Assembly: GCF_035594125.1 (NCBI RefSeq)
Contig: NC_087158.1
Span: forward strand, 11,045,300-11,109,299
DNA from: Scylla paramamosain
Lineage: Eukaryota; Arthropoda; Malacostraca; Decapoda; Portunidae
DNA: 64,000 nucleotides
Reading direction: 5' to 3'
This document shows positions 1-12,149 of this stretch, in pieces; the first letter of the stretch is position 1, and each line of letters starts with the position of its first letter. The notes below the pieces were generated by a model. The model saw only the letters and a program-made list of their open reading frames with translations. It was not told the DNA's origin and ran no database searches. A program made the translations under genes and the position numbers.

Positions 1-1152
1 CCTCCTACGGCTTCTATCCTTCTCTCTGTAACTTCATCTCAAGTTTCCTTTCTGACCGTTCTATTGCTGCTGTGGTAGACGGTCACTGTTCTTCTCCTAA
101 ATCTATTAACAGTGGTGTTCCTCAGGGTTCTGTTCTGTCACCCACTCTCTTCTTATTATTCATTAATGATCTTCTAAACCAAACTTCTTGTCCTATCCAC
201 TCCTACGCTGATGATACCACCTTGCACTTTTCCACGTCTTTTCATAGACGTCCGACACTTCAGGAGGTAAACATATCATGCAGGGAAGCCACAGAACGCC
301 TGACTTCTGATCTTTCTAAAATTTCTGATTGGGGCAGAGCAAACTTGGTATTGTTCAATGCCTCAAAAACTCAATTCCTCCATCTATCAACTCGACACAA
401 CCTTCCAGACAACTATCCCCCTCTTCTTCAATGACACTCAACTGTCCCCCTCTTCTACACTGAACATCCTCGGTCTGTCCTTTACTTATAATCTGAACTG
501 GAAACTTCACATCTCATCTCTAGCTAAAACAGCTTCTATGAAGTTAGGTGTTCTGAGACGTCTCCGCCAGTTTTTCTCACCCCCCCAGTTGCTAACTCTG
601 TACAAGGGCCTTATCCATCCATGTATGGAGTATGCTTCACATGTCTGGGGGGGTTCCACTCATACTGCTCTTCTAGACAGGGTGGAATCAAAAGCTTTTC
701 GTCTCATCAACTCCTCTCCTCTAACTGACTGTCTTCAGCCTCTCTCTCACTGCCGCAATGTTGCATATCTAGCTGTCTTCTACCGCTATTTTCATGCTAA
801 CTGCTCTTCCGATCTTGCTAACTGCATGCCTCCCCTCCTTCCGCGGCCTCGCTGCACAAGACTTTCTTCTTTCTCTCACCCCTATTCTGTCCACCTCTCT
901 AACGCAAAAGTTAACCAGTATTCTCAATCATTCATCCCTTTCTCTGGTAAACTCTGGAACTCCCTGCCTGCTTCTGTATTTCCACCTTCCTATGACTTGA
1001 ATTCCTTCAAGAGGGAGGTTTCAAGACACTTATCCATCAATTTTTTACCACTGCTTTGACCCTTTTATGGGACTGGCATTTCAGTGGGCATTTTTTTTTT
1101 ATTAGATTTTTGTTGCCCTTGGCCAGTGTCCTTCCTACATGAAAAAAAAAAA
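1..1152 (+). mobile_element. Family A copy 1 (Jockey-like LINE), 3' part of ORF2 and 3' end
   Basis: Two overlapping open stretches (frames at 72-434 and 358-1059) together cover the reverse transcriptase palm and the C-terminal region. The SGVPQGSVLSP box is near 112-140 and the catalytic YADD box near 205-216. A frame change near 358-434 breaks the ORF. The C-terminal part has the usual LINE segment with a CMEYASHVWGG-type motif at about 630-655. The 3' end is a short UTR ending in TTGCCCTTGGCCAGTGT and an A-run at about 1140-1152, so this is a poly(A)-type element. The window starts inside the copy. The 3' end abuts the Ty3/gypsy-like remnant that follows. Confidence 0.85.
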
Positions 1153-1618
1153 ATGAGCACCAGGTGGTGAGTCATCTGGGAGTAGCTCAATGATGCTCAT
1201 GGCAATGTCTATGCCAAGGTCAGCCCTGACCTGCTCCTTCCAATGGTGGGGTATCAGAGCAGGAGTGTGCACAGCCTGTGAGCAGACATCAGGAGTGACA
1301 TGGATGTGCATTGGTAGGCCATTAATGGTAGGGAGTTGAGCTGATGTGTTGAAGGTCAACGAGGCAAAGGTAGTCAAGAACGTTGCCGTAGCTGTGGTAG
1401 ATAATTGTCTGTGGCTGGGTATAGTATGTAGGCTGGTGCTAGTGGGGGAGGCTCCATTGCGAGCCCAGGAGGGGTGCTGGGGAAGTGCGTGCAGCTTTCA
1501 GCGCTGCAACAGTGGGGGTAGCGATGGCAGGACAGATGAAGGGAATGAGGAGGGAACCACCCAGAGCTCCATGCATGCAGAAAGACTGAGGAAGAGACCC
1601 TGGACACCAGAGACAATG
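1153..1618 (-). mobile_element. Ty3/gypsy-like LTR retrotransposon remnant G1, pol fragment before the RT
   Basis: The minus-strand reading 1377-1135 contains a motif series typical of the stretch leading into gypsy-type reverse transcriptase: PMHIHVTPDV, AVHTPALIPHHW, and a run ending IIELLPDD. The rest of the RT is missing, apparently where family A copy 1 abuts at 1152. The gag part of what looks like the same element continues at 3843-5480, on the other side of an inserted MITE. The assignment rests on motif recognition; a search against gypsy pol profiles would settle it. Confidence 0.6.
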
Positions 1619-1718
1619 TACTGTATTTGCCAACGTATTAGACACACCCCAATTTTACAAGAATGTTTTGTGGAAAAATAAAATGTATTGTTTCATCATA
1701 AATTTACTGAAAAATATA

Positions 1719-1720
<2 letters not shown>

Positions 1721-1795
<75 letters not shown>
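1721..1795. repeat. (TG)n microsatellite at the 3' end of family A copy 2
   Basis: About 37 uninterrupted TG units. It lies exactly where the A-rich tail of the minus-strand family A copy 2 should be, so it probably grew from or next to that tail. Confidence 0.97.
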
Positions 1796-1797
<2 letters not shown>

Positions 1798-2988
1798 CAC
1801 GTAAGAGGCCACTGGCCTAGGACAACAAAAATTTTGAATACAAAAGAAAGACCCGCTTAATGCCAGTTCCCAGAGATGTCAGATAGAATGATAAAAAAAA
1901 AAAAAAAACAGGATTAGTGACTTGAAGCCTCCTCTTGAAAGAGTCATAGGAAGGAATAAATACAGAAGCAGGCAGGGAGTTCCAGAGTTTACCAGGGAAA
2001 GAGATGAATGATCAAGAATACTGGTTAACTCTTGCATTATAGAGGTGGGCAGGATAGGGGTGAGAGAAAGAAGACTCTTGTGCAGCAAGGCTGCAGGAGG
2101 AGAGGAGGCATGTAGTTAGCAAGATCAGAAGAGCAGTTAGCATGAAAGTAGCAGTAGAAGATAGGAAAAGATGCAATATTGTGGTGATGAGAAAGAGGCT
2201 GAAGACAGTCAGAGGAGAGGAGTTGATAAGATAAAAAGATTTTGATTCCACCCTGTCTAAAAGAACAGTATAAGTGGAAACAGCCCCCCCCCCCTATACA
2301 TGTGAAGCAAACACCATACATGCACTTTTAAAGCCCCTGTAAAGAGTTAGCAGCTGCGGTGGAAGGGTAAGGAAAACTGGCAGAGATGACACAGAATGCC
2401 TAACTTTTTAGAAGCTGTTTTTTTAGTTAGAGATGACTTGTGAAGTTTGCAATTTAGATTACAAGTAAAAGATAGACCGAGGGTGTTCAGTGTTGAAGAG
2501 AGGGAAAGTTGAAGAAGAGGGGATAGTTGTCTAGAAGGTTGTGTTGAGTTGATAGATGGAGGAATGGAGTTTTTGAGGTATTGAACAATACTAAGTTTGT
2601 TCTGCCCCAATCAGAAATTTTAGAGAGATCAGAAGTCAGGTGTTTTGTGGTTTCCCTGCATTAACTGTTTACTTCCTGGAGGGTTAGATGCCTATGAAAA
2701 GACATGAAAAAGTACAGCATGGTATCATAAGTGTAAGAGTGGATAGGACAAAAAGTTTGGTTTAGATCACTGAGGAACACCACTATTAATAGACTTAGGA
2801 GAACAGTAACCATCTATGACAGGAGCAATGGAACAGTCAGAGAGAAAACTTGAGATGAAGTTACAGAGAGAAGGATAGAAGCCATAGGAGGGTAGTTTGG
2901 AAATCAAAGCTTTGTGCCAGACTCTACCAAAAGCTTTTGATATGCCTAAGGCAACAGCAAAAGTTTTACCAAAATTCCTAAAAGAGTG
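1796..2988 (-). mobile_element. Family A copy 2 (Jockey-like LINE), 5'-truncated
   Basis: The reverse complement matches family A copy 1 along its length: RT palm start (SKAFGRVWHKALISKLPSYG) near 2920-2870, SGVPQ near 2790, then the C-terminal region down to 1879 and the TTGTTGCCCTTGGCC-like 3' UTR near 1810-1835. Many stops and frameshifts make it a pseudogene. It is 5'-truncated just upstream of RT motif A, where repeat D begins. Confidence 0.8.
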
Positions 2989-3233
<245 letters not shown>

Positions 3234-3248
3234 CCTCCCTCCTTCCCC

Positions 3249-3255
<7 letters not shown>

Positions 3256-3314
<59 letters not shown>
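3256..3314. repeat. (TG)n microsatellite
   Basis: About 29 TG units downstream of the (CT)n tract at 3066-3226. A pyrimidine-rich, C/T-only-like stretch without coding features follows to about 3560. Confidence 0.97.
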
Positions 3315-3317
<3 letters not shown>

Positions 3318-3605
3318 CGTGCGTGTTTGAGAGAGAATTTCTCAATATTTCCTCTCTCCCTCTAATTTTTCACTTGCTTATATTTATCCTTTCTTTCTCC
3401 TCGTCCTCCCATCCTTCTTCACCCTTCCTCCACTTCCTTGCCCCATGTACTCTTCTTCCCCAGTTATGTCGCTTTCCCCCTTTTTCCTTTCACTTCCCTT
3501 CCTCTTTCATCTTGTCTCAAACCTCCCTCCCTGTCACCTCCCCTCCCCCTTATCTGTCAGAGATAAGGGATAAGGGAGAGGAAGGGAGGAGAAGAGCAGG
3601 GAAGT

Positions 3606-3607
<2 letters not shown>

Positions 3608-3665
<58 letters not shown>
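3608..3665. repeat. (AG)n microsatellite
   Basis: About 29 AG units. Together with (CT)n at 3066-3226 it forms a purine/pyrimidine mirror pair about 380 bases apart on the same strand. Confidence 0.97.
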
Positions 3666-3668
<3 letters not shown>

Positions 3669-3842
3669 TTATTATTAGTAACAATATTTGTGGTTGGTGC
3701 ACTATTGTTTCAATTCCACAGCTGTAAACCTAGTTATACAGGTCTAGGTGTCTATACTATGGGCCCATTAGACGCATGGTAATTATTAGATACTTTATTT
3801 CTCAAGTAAAAAGTGCGTCTAATGTGCTGGCAAATATGGTAT

Positions 3843-5480
3843 ATTGCCTCGTGTGACACAGGCGATGACTCGGTGCAGGATCGAGGAAAAAATGGGCTGG
3901 GAGATACCCAATGATGTTAAGGAGGTGGACCCCCATGGCATGCCCATGTTGCATGGTCAGCATGAGATGATAACACAGAAGGCCCAGTTGGGTGAAGAGT
4001 GTTGGGCCAGCACCTGAGCACCAGTGTCAGGGTGAGTTGTGACACTGCAGCCTGAGCCCGCAGTAGAGGTGTGGGGCAGCAGCAGGGGCGTCAGCAGCAG
4101 CTGCAGGGTTAGGAGGGGCATGGAGTTGGAGGGATGGAAGCTCCCAGTAGAATCATCCTAGGTGAGATGACCAATGAGGACTAAAGAGATGGAGGCAGCA
4201 GGTTTGGAACAACAAATGGAAGAAAAGTGGTTCAGCCTATTGCACTTGTAATGCTTGCCCCAGGCAGGACACTGGATGTGATGGTGGTGGAAGGGGGAGC
4301 CACAGCCATAGCAACTGCTGTTGTCTTGACAGGGATAGGGGGAAGCTGTGTCAGTCTGGGCAGGTGATGGAGACTTGGGTCATGGGTGGTGGGAGTTCTG
4401 TTTTCATTGGTAGTAGGCTGATGTGGCAGCATCGACAGTGGTGTGTGGTGATGTCAGTCACTGGAGGGTGGTCTGGTCCTTCATGGCCGACTCATAGCCA
4501 GAGCAGTGGCTGACAACATTGGCCAGTGCAGTCAGAGTAAGGTCACAGGTGAGGAGGTCTTGCTGGAGGGTGGAGACAGCGAGACCATCAAGCAGCTGGT
4601 TGGTTTTGCATGTGTCTGTTAGGTTGGTCTGGCAGCTGAGGCAAGAAAACTTACAATCAAGGGCAGCCTCCATTGACCTAGTGACAAAATCATGCACAGA
4701 TTCGCTGGATTATTGATGGAGGGATTGAAGGTGAAAGCAGGCAGCAGCGCAGTTGCATCAGCTGTTGATGGCGAAGGTGATGAAGGAGATGAGGGAGGCC
4801 TCAGGGAGGGCATGGAAGGCCTGGTTGGCAGTGAAGATTGTTTTCTGGAATGAAGGATCGCAGGACTGGTACAGTTCTATGGGGACTTCTCCAGGAGGAA
4901 TATAGGCCAGGTATTTGTACAACTCCCAGTCTGCCAAGAATTTGAGCAGGGCATGACCCGATATGTTGAGCTATGTCTGTGGACGTGTGGGAGGGTGGGC
5001 GACATGGAGCCTGAGGTGGCAGAGGCACAGGTGAGTAGTGGGATGGGTGGTAGGTTGTGTGGGGTGTCAAAGAGCGAAGAACAGGAGGCAGCTGCTCGGA
5101 CAGGACAAGAGAAGGGGAGTTGGTGAGGTGTAGATAAGGGGTGACCAGGTGGTGGCTGCTGAGAGGAGGGATGAGGATAAGGGAAGGAGGGGTGGTGTCG
5201 TAACACTAGGCACTGCTACCTATGATGGAGGATTCATGTGTTCAGGGACAGGGTGTAGCCAGTGGATGAGAGCCAGCATGGAGGTGTGGAGGTAGGCCTA
5301 GTCAGTTGATAGCTTGGCTACCTGTGTGGTGAGGGCATCAATGATGTGTGTGGTGTCAGGCACGGTGGCAGAGGAGAGGGCTGGTTGAGGATGTCAGCCA
5401 CCTCCAGCAGGTTGCCGATGCTGTCAACAGCGTCAAGGCCATCAGTTGGTGGGTATGCCACATTAAGTACAGTAGCACAA
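3843..5480 (-). mobile_element. Ty3/gypsy-like LTR retrotransposon remnant G1, gag region
   Basis: Minus-strand readings show gag-like pieces: a segment with FLADWELYKYLAYIPPGE near 4950-4890, a segment MHDFVTRSMEAALDCKFSCL at 4697 downwards, and tandem zinc-knuckle-like cysteines (CYGCGSPFH...C, then C...HFSSIC) near 4320-4220. The pieces lie in different frames with stops, so the gag is dead. A proline-rich N-terminal part extends to about 5480. With the pol fragment at 1153-1618 it makes one minus-strand element split by MITE M2. No LTR was recognised. The family is inferred from the zinc knuckles and the pol fragment. Confidence 0.5.
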
Positions 5481-5795
5481 GGTGAGAAAGCATTCACAAT
5501 CACTCCACATTATAAGGTTCATTACTATTCACTGTGCCATGATGTGCAATAAAAAATAAATATCAGTTTGCTATTATTGTGCAAGTCAACATTGTCACAA
5601 GAGTACTCAACTCTACATCACGACAGACTCTGCCCCCTTCTGTGCCTCCCCGTCTGCCCATGAATATGCATCTACAACCTGCTTGTCTTGTGTTGCCCAC
5701 ACAGCCATCAGTGTACATTAAAGAGTGAATGAGATTGAGAATAAACTCATGAAATATATGAAGATAGATGGCAGTACGATGAATGTAGTTTTGAA
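5481..5795. other. Unassigned sequence between G1 and MITE M1
   Basis: No open frame with recognisable content and no clear repeat. It may hold the 5' end or LTR of the gypsy-like remnant, but I cannot show this. Confidence 0.4.
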
Positions 5796-6156
5796 TGTAC
5801 ACTCATACCTCAGTACTATAGACTAAAAGGGGGAACATCGGTCCAATGAAGCCAATTGTCCATAGGTACCAACACAGTGAACTCCCACTTTTTCACAGGG
5901 TTATGTTCCAAAGGCATCCATGAAGTGCTAAAATCCGCATTATATTGACGCTTCCCATAAAATGCCTATTTATTCTCTCTTAATAAGAAGAATCAGTACA
6001 GGTACTCACTGATGGATGAGGTGAATGAAGATGTTGAAGTAGCTGTGCACCAAGATATAATGAACATATATCAGACTCAGGTCAGAGTTTCAGACTCAGG
6101 TCAGGGTTCCTAGTGAACAGACGTGTTTAGTGACCAGTGACCTGACACTAATATAG

Positions 6157-7035
6157 ATGACTAGTGTAGACATGGCGCCTTGTGTTGCTGAGTTGTCTGG
6201 TTGTGTTAGTTCTCCTGTTCTCGAGGCCTTCATTGCGAAGGTCTCAGAGGTGGAGGCTGAGTTCCATCGTAGGATCTCGGAGGTGCAGGCTGAGTTTCAT
6301 GAGAGGATCTCAGACCTGCAGGCTGAGTTCTGTGAGAGGATCTCAGCACCTGTGGGAGGGTCGTGCTCCACCGTCACCTTACCTAGTAAGGCGACGGAGG
6401 AGCAGTGCTTGGTTGTCTGTAGGGGAGTCAAGAGGGTGAAGGTCCTCAGGGCACCTTGCATGGAGATGAAGAATCCCTTCAGGGTGCTGGAAGAAGTGAA
6501 GGAAATGGAGGTGGACATGGCAGGAGGAGACAAGGAGGGGGCAGATGTAGTTACCCTGCCCCAAGGTAGAGTGCTTGTGTTTGGTGATAGTCAGGTTAGG
6601 CACTTAGATAGTGTGTTCTGTGCTAGGGATAGAAAGCATAGGTCAAGGGTGTGTTTGCTGGGGGCCGGGATAGGGAAGGTAGCTGATAGGCTAGACATGT
6701 GCTTGGAAAAAGATGGGACCAAGCCTATTGTTTTTCTCAGTGCGGGAGGGAATGACCTTGGTAAGGTCAGGAGTGAGGAGCTTATCGGGAGGTTTTGACA
6801 AGCTTTGGACAGGATTAGGGGCAAGGGAGGGATTCCTTTGATGTGTGGTGTCTTGCCAAGAAGGGGAGTTGGTGCTGAGTGGCTGTCTAGGGCTATCACA
6901 GTGAATCGCGGGCTCGCGAATCATTGTAAGAGTAATGGATGGATGTTCATCGACAACTGGGACCTTTTCTATGGTAGGGACACCTTGTACGCCAGGGTGT
7001 TCATGTTTTGGCTGGAACACTCAAGAGGGAAGTAA
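6157..7035 (+). pseudogene. Family E ORF1: coiled coil plus SGNH/GDSL esterase domain
   Basis: The frame is open from ATG at 6157 to a TGA at 6796-6798 (213 codons), then continues in the same frame to 7035. Residues about 25-65 form a near-repeat (EVEAEFHRRIS, EVQAEFHERIS, DLQAEFCERIS) that looks like a short coiled coil. Residues about 145-215 carry SGNH hydrolase blocks: GDSQVRHLD (block I) and SAGGNDL (block III). After the stop the domain goes on (GGIPLMCGVLPRRGVGAEW, NGWMFIDNWDLFYG). The expected block V Asp-x-x-His near the end is replaced by YARVFMFWLEHSRGK. Esterase-bearing ORF1 proteins are known from CR1-type elements and are thought to act in RNP or membrane interaction. The TGA probably arose from CGA. 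Confidence 0.85.
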
Positions 7036-7109
7036 CTGCACTCCAGTGCTTTTTTCGTTAGTCAGGAGGGAAGAAGGGGTTGTGAGGAGAAGGCGAAGGA
7101 CAAATTAGT

Positions 7110-7735
7110 TAGCTAGCTCAGGGAAGGTGAGAAATAGCTTAAGTGTTTACTACACAAACTGTAGAAGTATTCTGAATAAAATAGACTTGCATAGAGGAAT
7201 AGCGTGTGTAGAGAAATTTGATATAATTGCTTTAACTGAAACTTGGTTAGATATGTCAGGAAAAGTATTTAATCCGGAGGTTAAGATAGATGGTTATACA
7301 TTGTTCTATAAGGATAGGGAAAACAGGAGAGGAGTAGGCGTCGCATTGTATGTTAGGGACACATTACAGTCTTGTATTAACAGTAGAATTAAAACAGAAA
7401 ACAAAGCAGAGTTGATATGGGTAGATATTAAGAAAAGATCGCAGTCAGTAGTACTGGGAGTAGTGTACAGACCACCGACCAGTACAAAGGAAATTAACAC
7501 CTCACTGTGGCAGGAAATAAATACAGCAGGCAGGTACAGTCAGGTATGTGTGGTAGGAGATTTTGATTTTAGGAATATCGATTGGAATCTGATGGTGGGT
7601 AACAAGGAAGCAGAGGAATTTCTTAAGGTAATTCAGGATAATTTTTTAAAACAGGTAGTCATAGAACCTACAAGGGGGAATAATATTCTAGATTTAATTC
7701 TTACTAACAGGGAGGAAGCAGTCACGTAAGTAGAG
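7110..7735 (+). pseudogene. Family E ORF2, apurinic/apyrimidinic endonuclease domain
   Basis: Open from about 7127 to 7729. Motifs in order: YYTNCRSILNK, IIALTETWLD with the catalytic Glu, GVGVALYVRD, VVYRPPTS, VVGDFDFRNIDW (family consensus GDFN, so Asn to Asp), LDLILTN and, after a stop at 7726-7729, GNSDHREIRY with the SDH box near 7755. This domain nicks target DNA for target-primed reverse transcription. The stop and the GDFD change suggest it is inactive. Confidence 0.85.
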
Positions 7736-7902
7736 GTTGGAGGACAGCTAGGTAACAGTGACCATAGGGAAATTAGGTACAATTTAGAATGGGAAGAAAC
7801 TTTTAGAAGCAAAAACACTAGTAAAATACCTGACTTTAGGAGAGCAGATTTTGAGAAATTAAAAAGGTACCTTCAAGTAGTGGACTGGAAACAGATGCAG
7901 GG

Positions 7903-8144
7903 TGAGGTCAGGTCCTGGACAGAGTTGAGAGAGATAAGGCAAGATGAGAGAGGTGAGGTGAGGCATGAGGGTATAGGACAAGAGGAGGGAAGATGTGTCC
8001 GGAAGGGGTGGAGAAAAGAGGGAGGGGGAGATAGGTGTGAGTATGTTGGAGGGTCAGGTCATGCTGAAATGAGAGAGGTGAGGTCATGGTGAGTAGATGA
8101 GGGAGTGCAGAGGATGGTAGGGGCCGAGATGAGGGGATTAGGTG
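7903..8144 (+). repeat. Purine-rich, G-rich insertion inside family E ORF2
   Basis: The ORF2 reading DWKQMQGE (to about 7905) resumes as VNVDELYKYFVDKVHTG from about 8145. Between them lie about 240 bases, nearly all A and G, built from GAGGTGAGG/GAGGTCAGGTC-like units. It breaks the frame. It is probably a minisatellite expansion within the element. Confidence 0.6.
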
Positions 8145-10125
8145 AGGTAAATGTAGATGAATTGTATAAATATTTCGTAGATAAAGTTCATACAGGTCAG
8201 TTAGCAACCATCCCGTATAGGGCAATAAGATCACAGAAAAATTACCCTAAATGGGTGACTGCTAGGTTAAAACATTATATAGGGCATAAGAGAAGTATAT
8301 ATAAGAGATTAAGGGCAGATGAAGTTTTAATGTCACAACACAATGAATTAGAACAGTCAGGAAGTTAACGAGGAAAGCTAAGGGCAATTATGAATAAAAG
8401 GTAGCCAGCCAGGCGAAGACGGACTCCAAGGGATTTTATCAGATATACAGGACGAAGAATAAGATACTATAGGCCCATTAAAGGCAGCGGATGGGGAGCT
8501 GGTTAGTTCTGGGGAGGAGATTAGTAAAATTCTGAATGAGTATTTTTTTAACTCCTCACCCAGGAAAACATGCAGGATATACCAGATGGTGAACAGATGT
8601 TTAGAGCAGATGAGAATGAGAAGCTGACAGATATTTCCATAACTAGGGAGATAGTGGAACAGGAGATAGATAGGATAAAAAAATTCAAGACACCAGGACC
8701 AGACAAAATATATCCCAGAGTACTTAAGGAATGCAAAGAGATTATTAGTGAGCCATTAGTTTCTGTCTTTAGGAAATCACTTGAGTCAGGTGAGGTATCA
8801 GTAATGTGGAGGTAGGCTAATATAGTACCCATCTTTAAGAAAGGAGATAAAACTTTAGCATCTAACTATAGACCTGTCAGCTTAACTTCAGTTGTAGGTA
8901 AAATATTAGAGTCAATAATAGCGAGGAACATTAGGGAACATTTAAGACAAATATAACTTGATAGATCAGTCATTCCCTTCATGAAGGGAAAGTCTTGCCT
9001 GACAAACTTGTTAAGTTTTTACAGTAAAGTGTACAATAGTAGCAGTAGATAATGGTGATAGTTATGATATCTTATATCTAGACTTTAGTAAAGCATTTGA
9101 CAAGGTACCCCATCAAAGGCTCCTGAGAAAGGTTAGGGCACACGGGATAGATGGGAAGGTGTTAGGCTGGATAGGGTCATGGCTTAGCGACAGGCAACAA
9201 AGTGTTGTAATAAACAGCTTGAAATCTGAGTGGGGTCATGTAATTAGTGCCACAGGGATCAGTATTAGGGCCATTGTTATTTATAATATATTTCAATGAC
9301 TTGGATAGTGGAATTAGTAGTGATGTTAATAAATTTGCGGATGACACAAAGATAGGTAGATTAATTAGATCAGAATCAGATGCCTTCACCTTGCAGGCAG
9401 ATTTAGATAGAATGAATGAATTGACGGACAGATGGCAAATGCAAAGTACTTAGTGTAGGTAGAGGAAACCCACACAGTAGGTACACATTAAACAACCAAA
9501 CTCTGGTAGGTACAGGGTACGAGAAAGATTTAGGAGTTATAGTTAGCTCTGAACTCTGTCTAGGAAAACAATGCATAGAGGACAGAAACAGGGCAAATGG
9601 GGCACTAGGATTCATTTTTAAGAGTGTTAAAAGTAGAAGGCCGGAAGTAATATTAAAGTTATACTTGGCGCTGGTCAGACCTCATCCAGACTACGCTGTG
9701 CAGTTCTGGTCTCCACATTACAGGAAACATATGGGTCTATTAGAATCAGTACAAAGGAGAATGACTAAAAGGATACAGGGGATGAGGAGTATTCCTTATG
9801 AGGCGAGATTGAAATTATTAAATTTACATTCTTTAGAGAGACGTAGGTTAAGAGGGGACCTGATAGAAGTCTTTAAGTGGTATAAGAGTTATAACAAAGG
9901 GGATGTAAGCAAAATTCTTAGGATCAGAAACCAGGTTAGAACAAGAAATAAAGGGTTCAGGCTTGAAAATTTTAGGTTTTAGGAAGGAGATAGGAAAAAA
10001 TTGGTTCTCAAATAGAGTGATAGATGAGTGGAACAGACTCAGTAATTATGTTGTTAGTGCTAGGACACTAGAGAGCTTTAAGAGAAGATTAGACAGGTTT
10101 ATGGATGGGGATAATAGATGGAAAT
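8145..10125 (+). pseudogene. Family E ORF2, reverse transcriptase and C-terminal region
   Basis: Pieces in several frames: fingers (TREIVEQEIDRIKKFKTPGP near 8640-8700; VPIFKKGDKTLASNYRPVSL near 8825-8890), palm (YLDFSKAFDKVPHQRLL near 9070-9125; [18 protein letters not shown] 9247-9303; FADDTKIG near 9335-9360), thumb/C-terminal part (9665-9982, SVQRRMTKRIQGMRSIPYE), and the last stretch NRLSNYV...LDRFMDGDNRWK to 10125. At least five frame changes or stops make it non-functional. Confidence 0.85.
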
Positions 10126-10217
10126 AGGTAGGTATATTTCATACAGGGACTGCCATGTGTAAGCCTGGTTGCTTCTTGCAGCTTCCCTTATTTCTTATGT
10201 TCTTATTTTCATATATG

Positions 10218-10459
<242 letters not shown>

Positions 10460-10869
10460 TTCTACTTTTCCTCCAGACAGCATGGTTTTAGAAAACTATG
10501 ATAATTCAAACACGACACATAAAAAGGTCAAAAACCATGGAACAATGTGCTGCATGTTGTTACACTGATGCAAACAAACTGACCACCTGCAACAAGTGGT
10601 CAGTTCTCGAAGCAGTGTCTGTCTTGTGTCCAGTGTTGCCGCAACTCCATCTGTAGTGTGCTGGACTTTCAAATTGGCTGCTCCAGATTTTTCCACTGCT
10701 TCCGAAATCCATTAAAACGAGGGTCCATAGTACTGAGGTATAAGTGTACATTGGTCAAGGAGTTAGACACTGTGTTAAATATCAATAATCACATTTTGCT
10801 GTCAATGAAAGAACAGGTGTAGAAATGAAGTTTAGAAAAATTAATAGAGAAAGGTGTGGGAAAAAGTGT

Positions 10870-11270
10870 TATTCGTAGTTTACCTGGAGTGAACACAAAA
10901 CCAGGATTCTCAGTGTAGTATTATTGACAACACTGCTTGAAACATGGATCATGGGAAAGGAAGAAAAGAGATTGAATTGAAGTGTCTTAGAAACACCTGT
11001 GGAGTAACATGTATGTATAGAATGAAAAATGAGAAAATGCAAGATAGAAATGGTGCTGATTGAATTTGAGTAAAAAATTATAAGGTAGGGAGGATGGAAG
11101 AAAAGTGATTGGTGATGATAATTGAATCAGATGTGAGAAGTGTGAAACAGAGTGGACAACCATAAATGAGATGGATTGATGGTTTGAAGGAAGAGTTAGA
11201 TGCAAGAAAGGTGTCTATGGAACGAGCAAAAGCAGTTGTATATAACTGAATTTAATGAAAAGTAGTTATG
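10870..11270 (+). mobile_element. Possible RTE-like LINE remnant, C-terminal tail
   Basis: A plus-strand reading near 11140-11245 gives VKQSGQP*MRWIDGLKEELDARKVSMERAKAVVYN, which resembles the GRPRMRWIDGV...ARG...A tail found at the end of many crustacean and insect retroelement ORFs. The rest of the frame is broken. It lies just outside MITE M1. The call rests on one motif only. Confidence 0.4.
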
Positions 11271-12149
11271 AATGCATAAATGTGATGTGGCTTTGAGAAC
11301 CTCATTGGGAGGTTCACTTGCATCAAGTCCACTTAACTGATTGAATGAGATCCAGGAAAGATGGTGGATCAGTTATGGTCTAGCTAGGATAAACCAATTC
11401 TGCTGTTATGTCCTGATGCAGAGGAATCCAGAGGATCTGTCTTTCTCCCCCTACAGAAATGTTTTTCTGATCAATAGTTAGATAAAAATAAATGAAAAGT
11501 TATTTAACTGGGATTGTGAATGAAAAGTCAATTCACTCCTTGAATTAGCAGATTATGCTTTGATATGGTATAATTAAAAGTACCAATTATATCATTTATC
11601 ACTGCTGCCTGTCACTAAAGCAACTTACTTATAAAAAAAATAATAAAAGTCATAGGTTATTAAAGTGGAAGCCAGGGCCAGTTCATTGTGAATGCACATG
11701 TGGGAAGCTTAAATAATATGCCACTCAGCATAGAAATATTAAACTATAGACCACTAGATTTTGGACATTTGGAAAACCAGATTATGGCCCAAAATTTTTA
11801 AGAGTTTATAATGCATAAAACAGTAAATCTTAGTTATTCTTGGTCAGAAACATATCATATGCTCTAACTAGGCTTTATCAAACTTGGGCTAGCAAACAGC
11901 ATTGCCTGGTAGATGGAAAAAAAAATTGTATTCATTTAACTGTATATAGCACATCATATTGATATTGAGAATGTGAAATTTTGAACTGGATTGGCAAATA
12001 AAAACAAGATAGGCTATATATACTACAGGCATAGGAGATTGTAGGCTATGTGGTGGCTGGAAAGTTGGTTATTGTTAGCTGGTATGTATGTACATCTCAC
12101 CAGTTTCAGTATGAAGCCACTATGGTAATATTCTAGAGACCTTTTCTGC
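11271..12149. other. Low-information AT-rich sequence
   Basis: No recognisable coding segment, exon-like motif or repeat structure was seen on either strand. It may be intron of the CEP76-like gene upstream of its first visible exon. Confidence 0.4.

Larger units (their letters stand above)
6151..10210 (+). mobile_element. Family E: near full-length CR1-like LINE, both ORFs decayed
   Basis: ORF1 (6157-7035) is followed by ORF2 (about 7110-10125) with endonuclease, reverse transcriptase and C-terminal parts in the right order. The 3' end near 10190-10210 is TTATTTCTTATGTTCTTATT, an octamer-like tail rather than poly(A), as expected for CR1/L2-type elements. ORF2 has several frameshifts and stops and one purine-rich insertion. 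It is the most complete CR1-type copy here. The 5' limit is not precisely visible. Confidence 0.85.

Noticed and set aside
4232..5206. A proline-rich host protein on the minus strand
   Set aside because: The pieces lie in different frames with stops, and the zinc-knuckle and gag-like segments nearby fit a retrotransposon remnant better.
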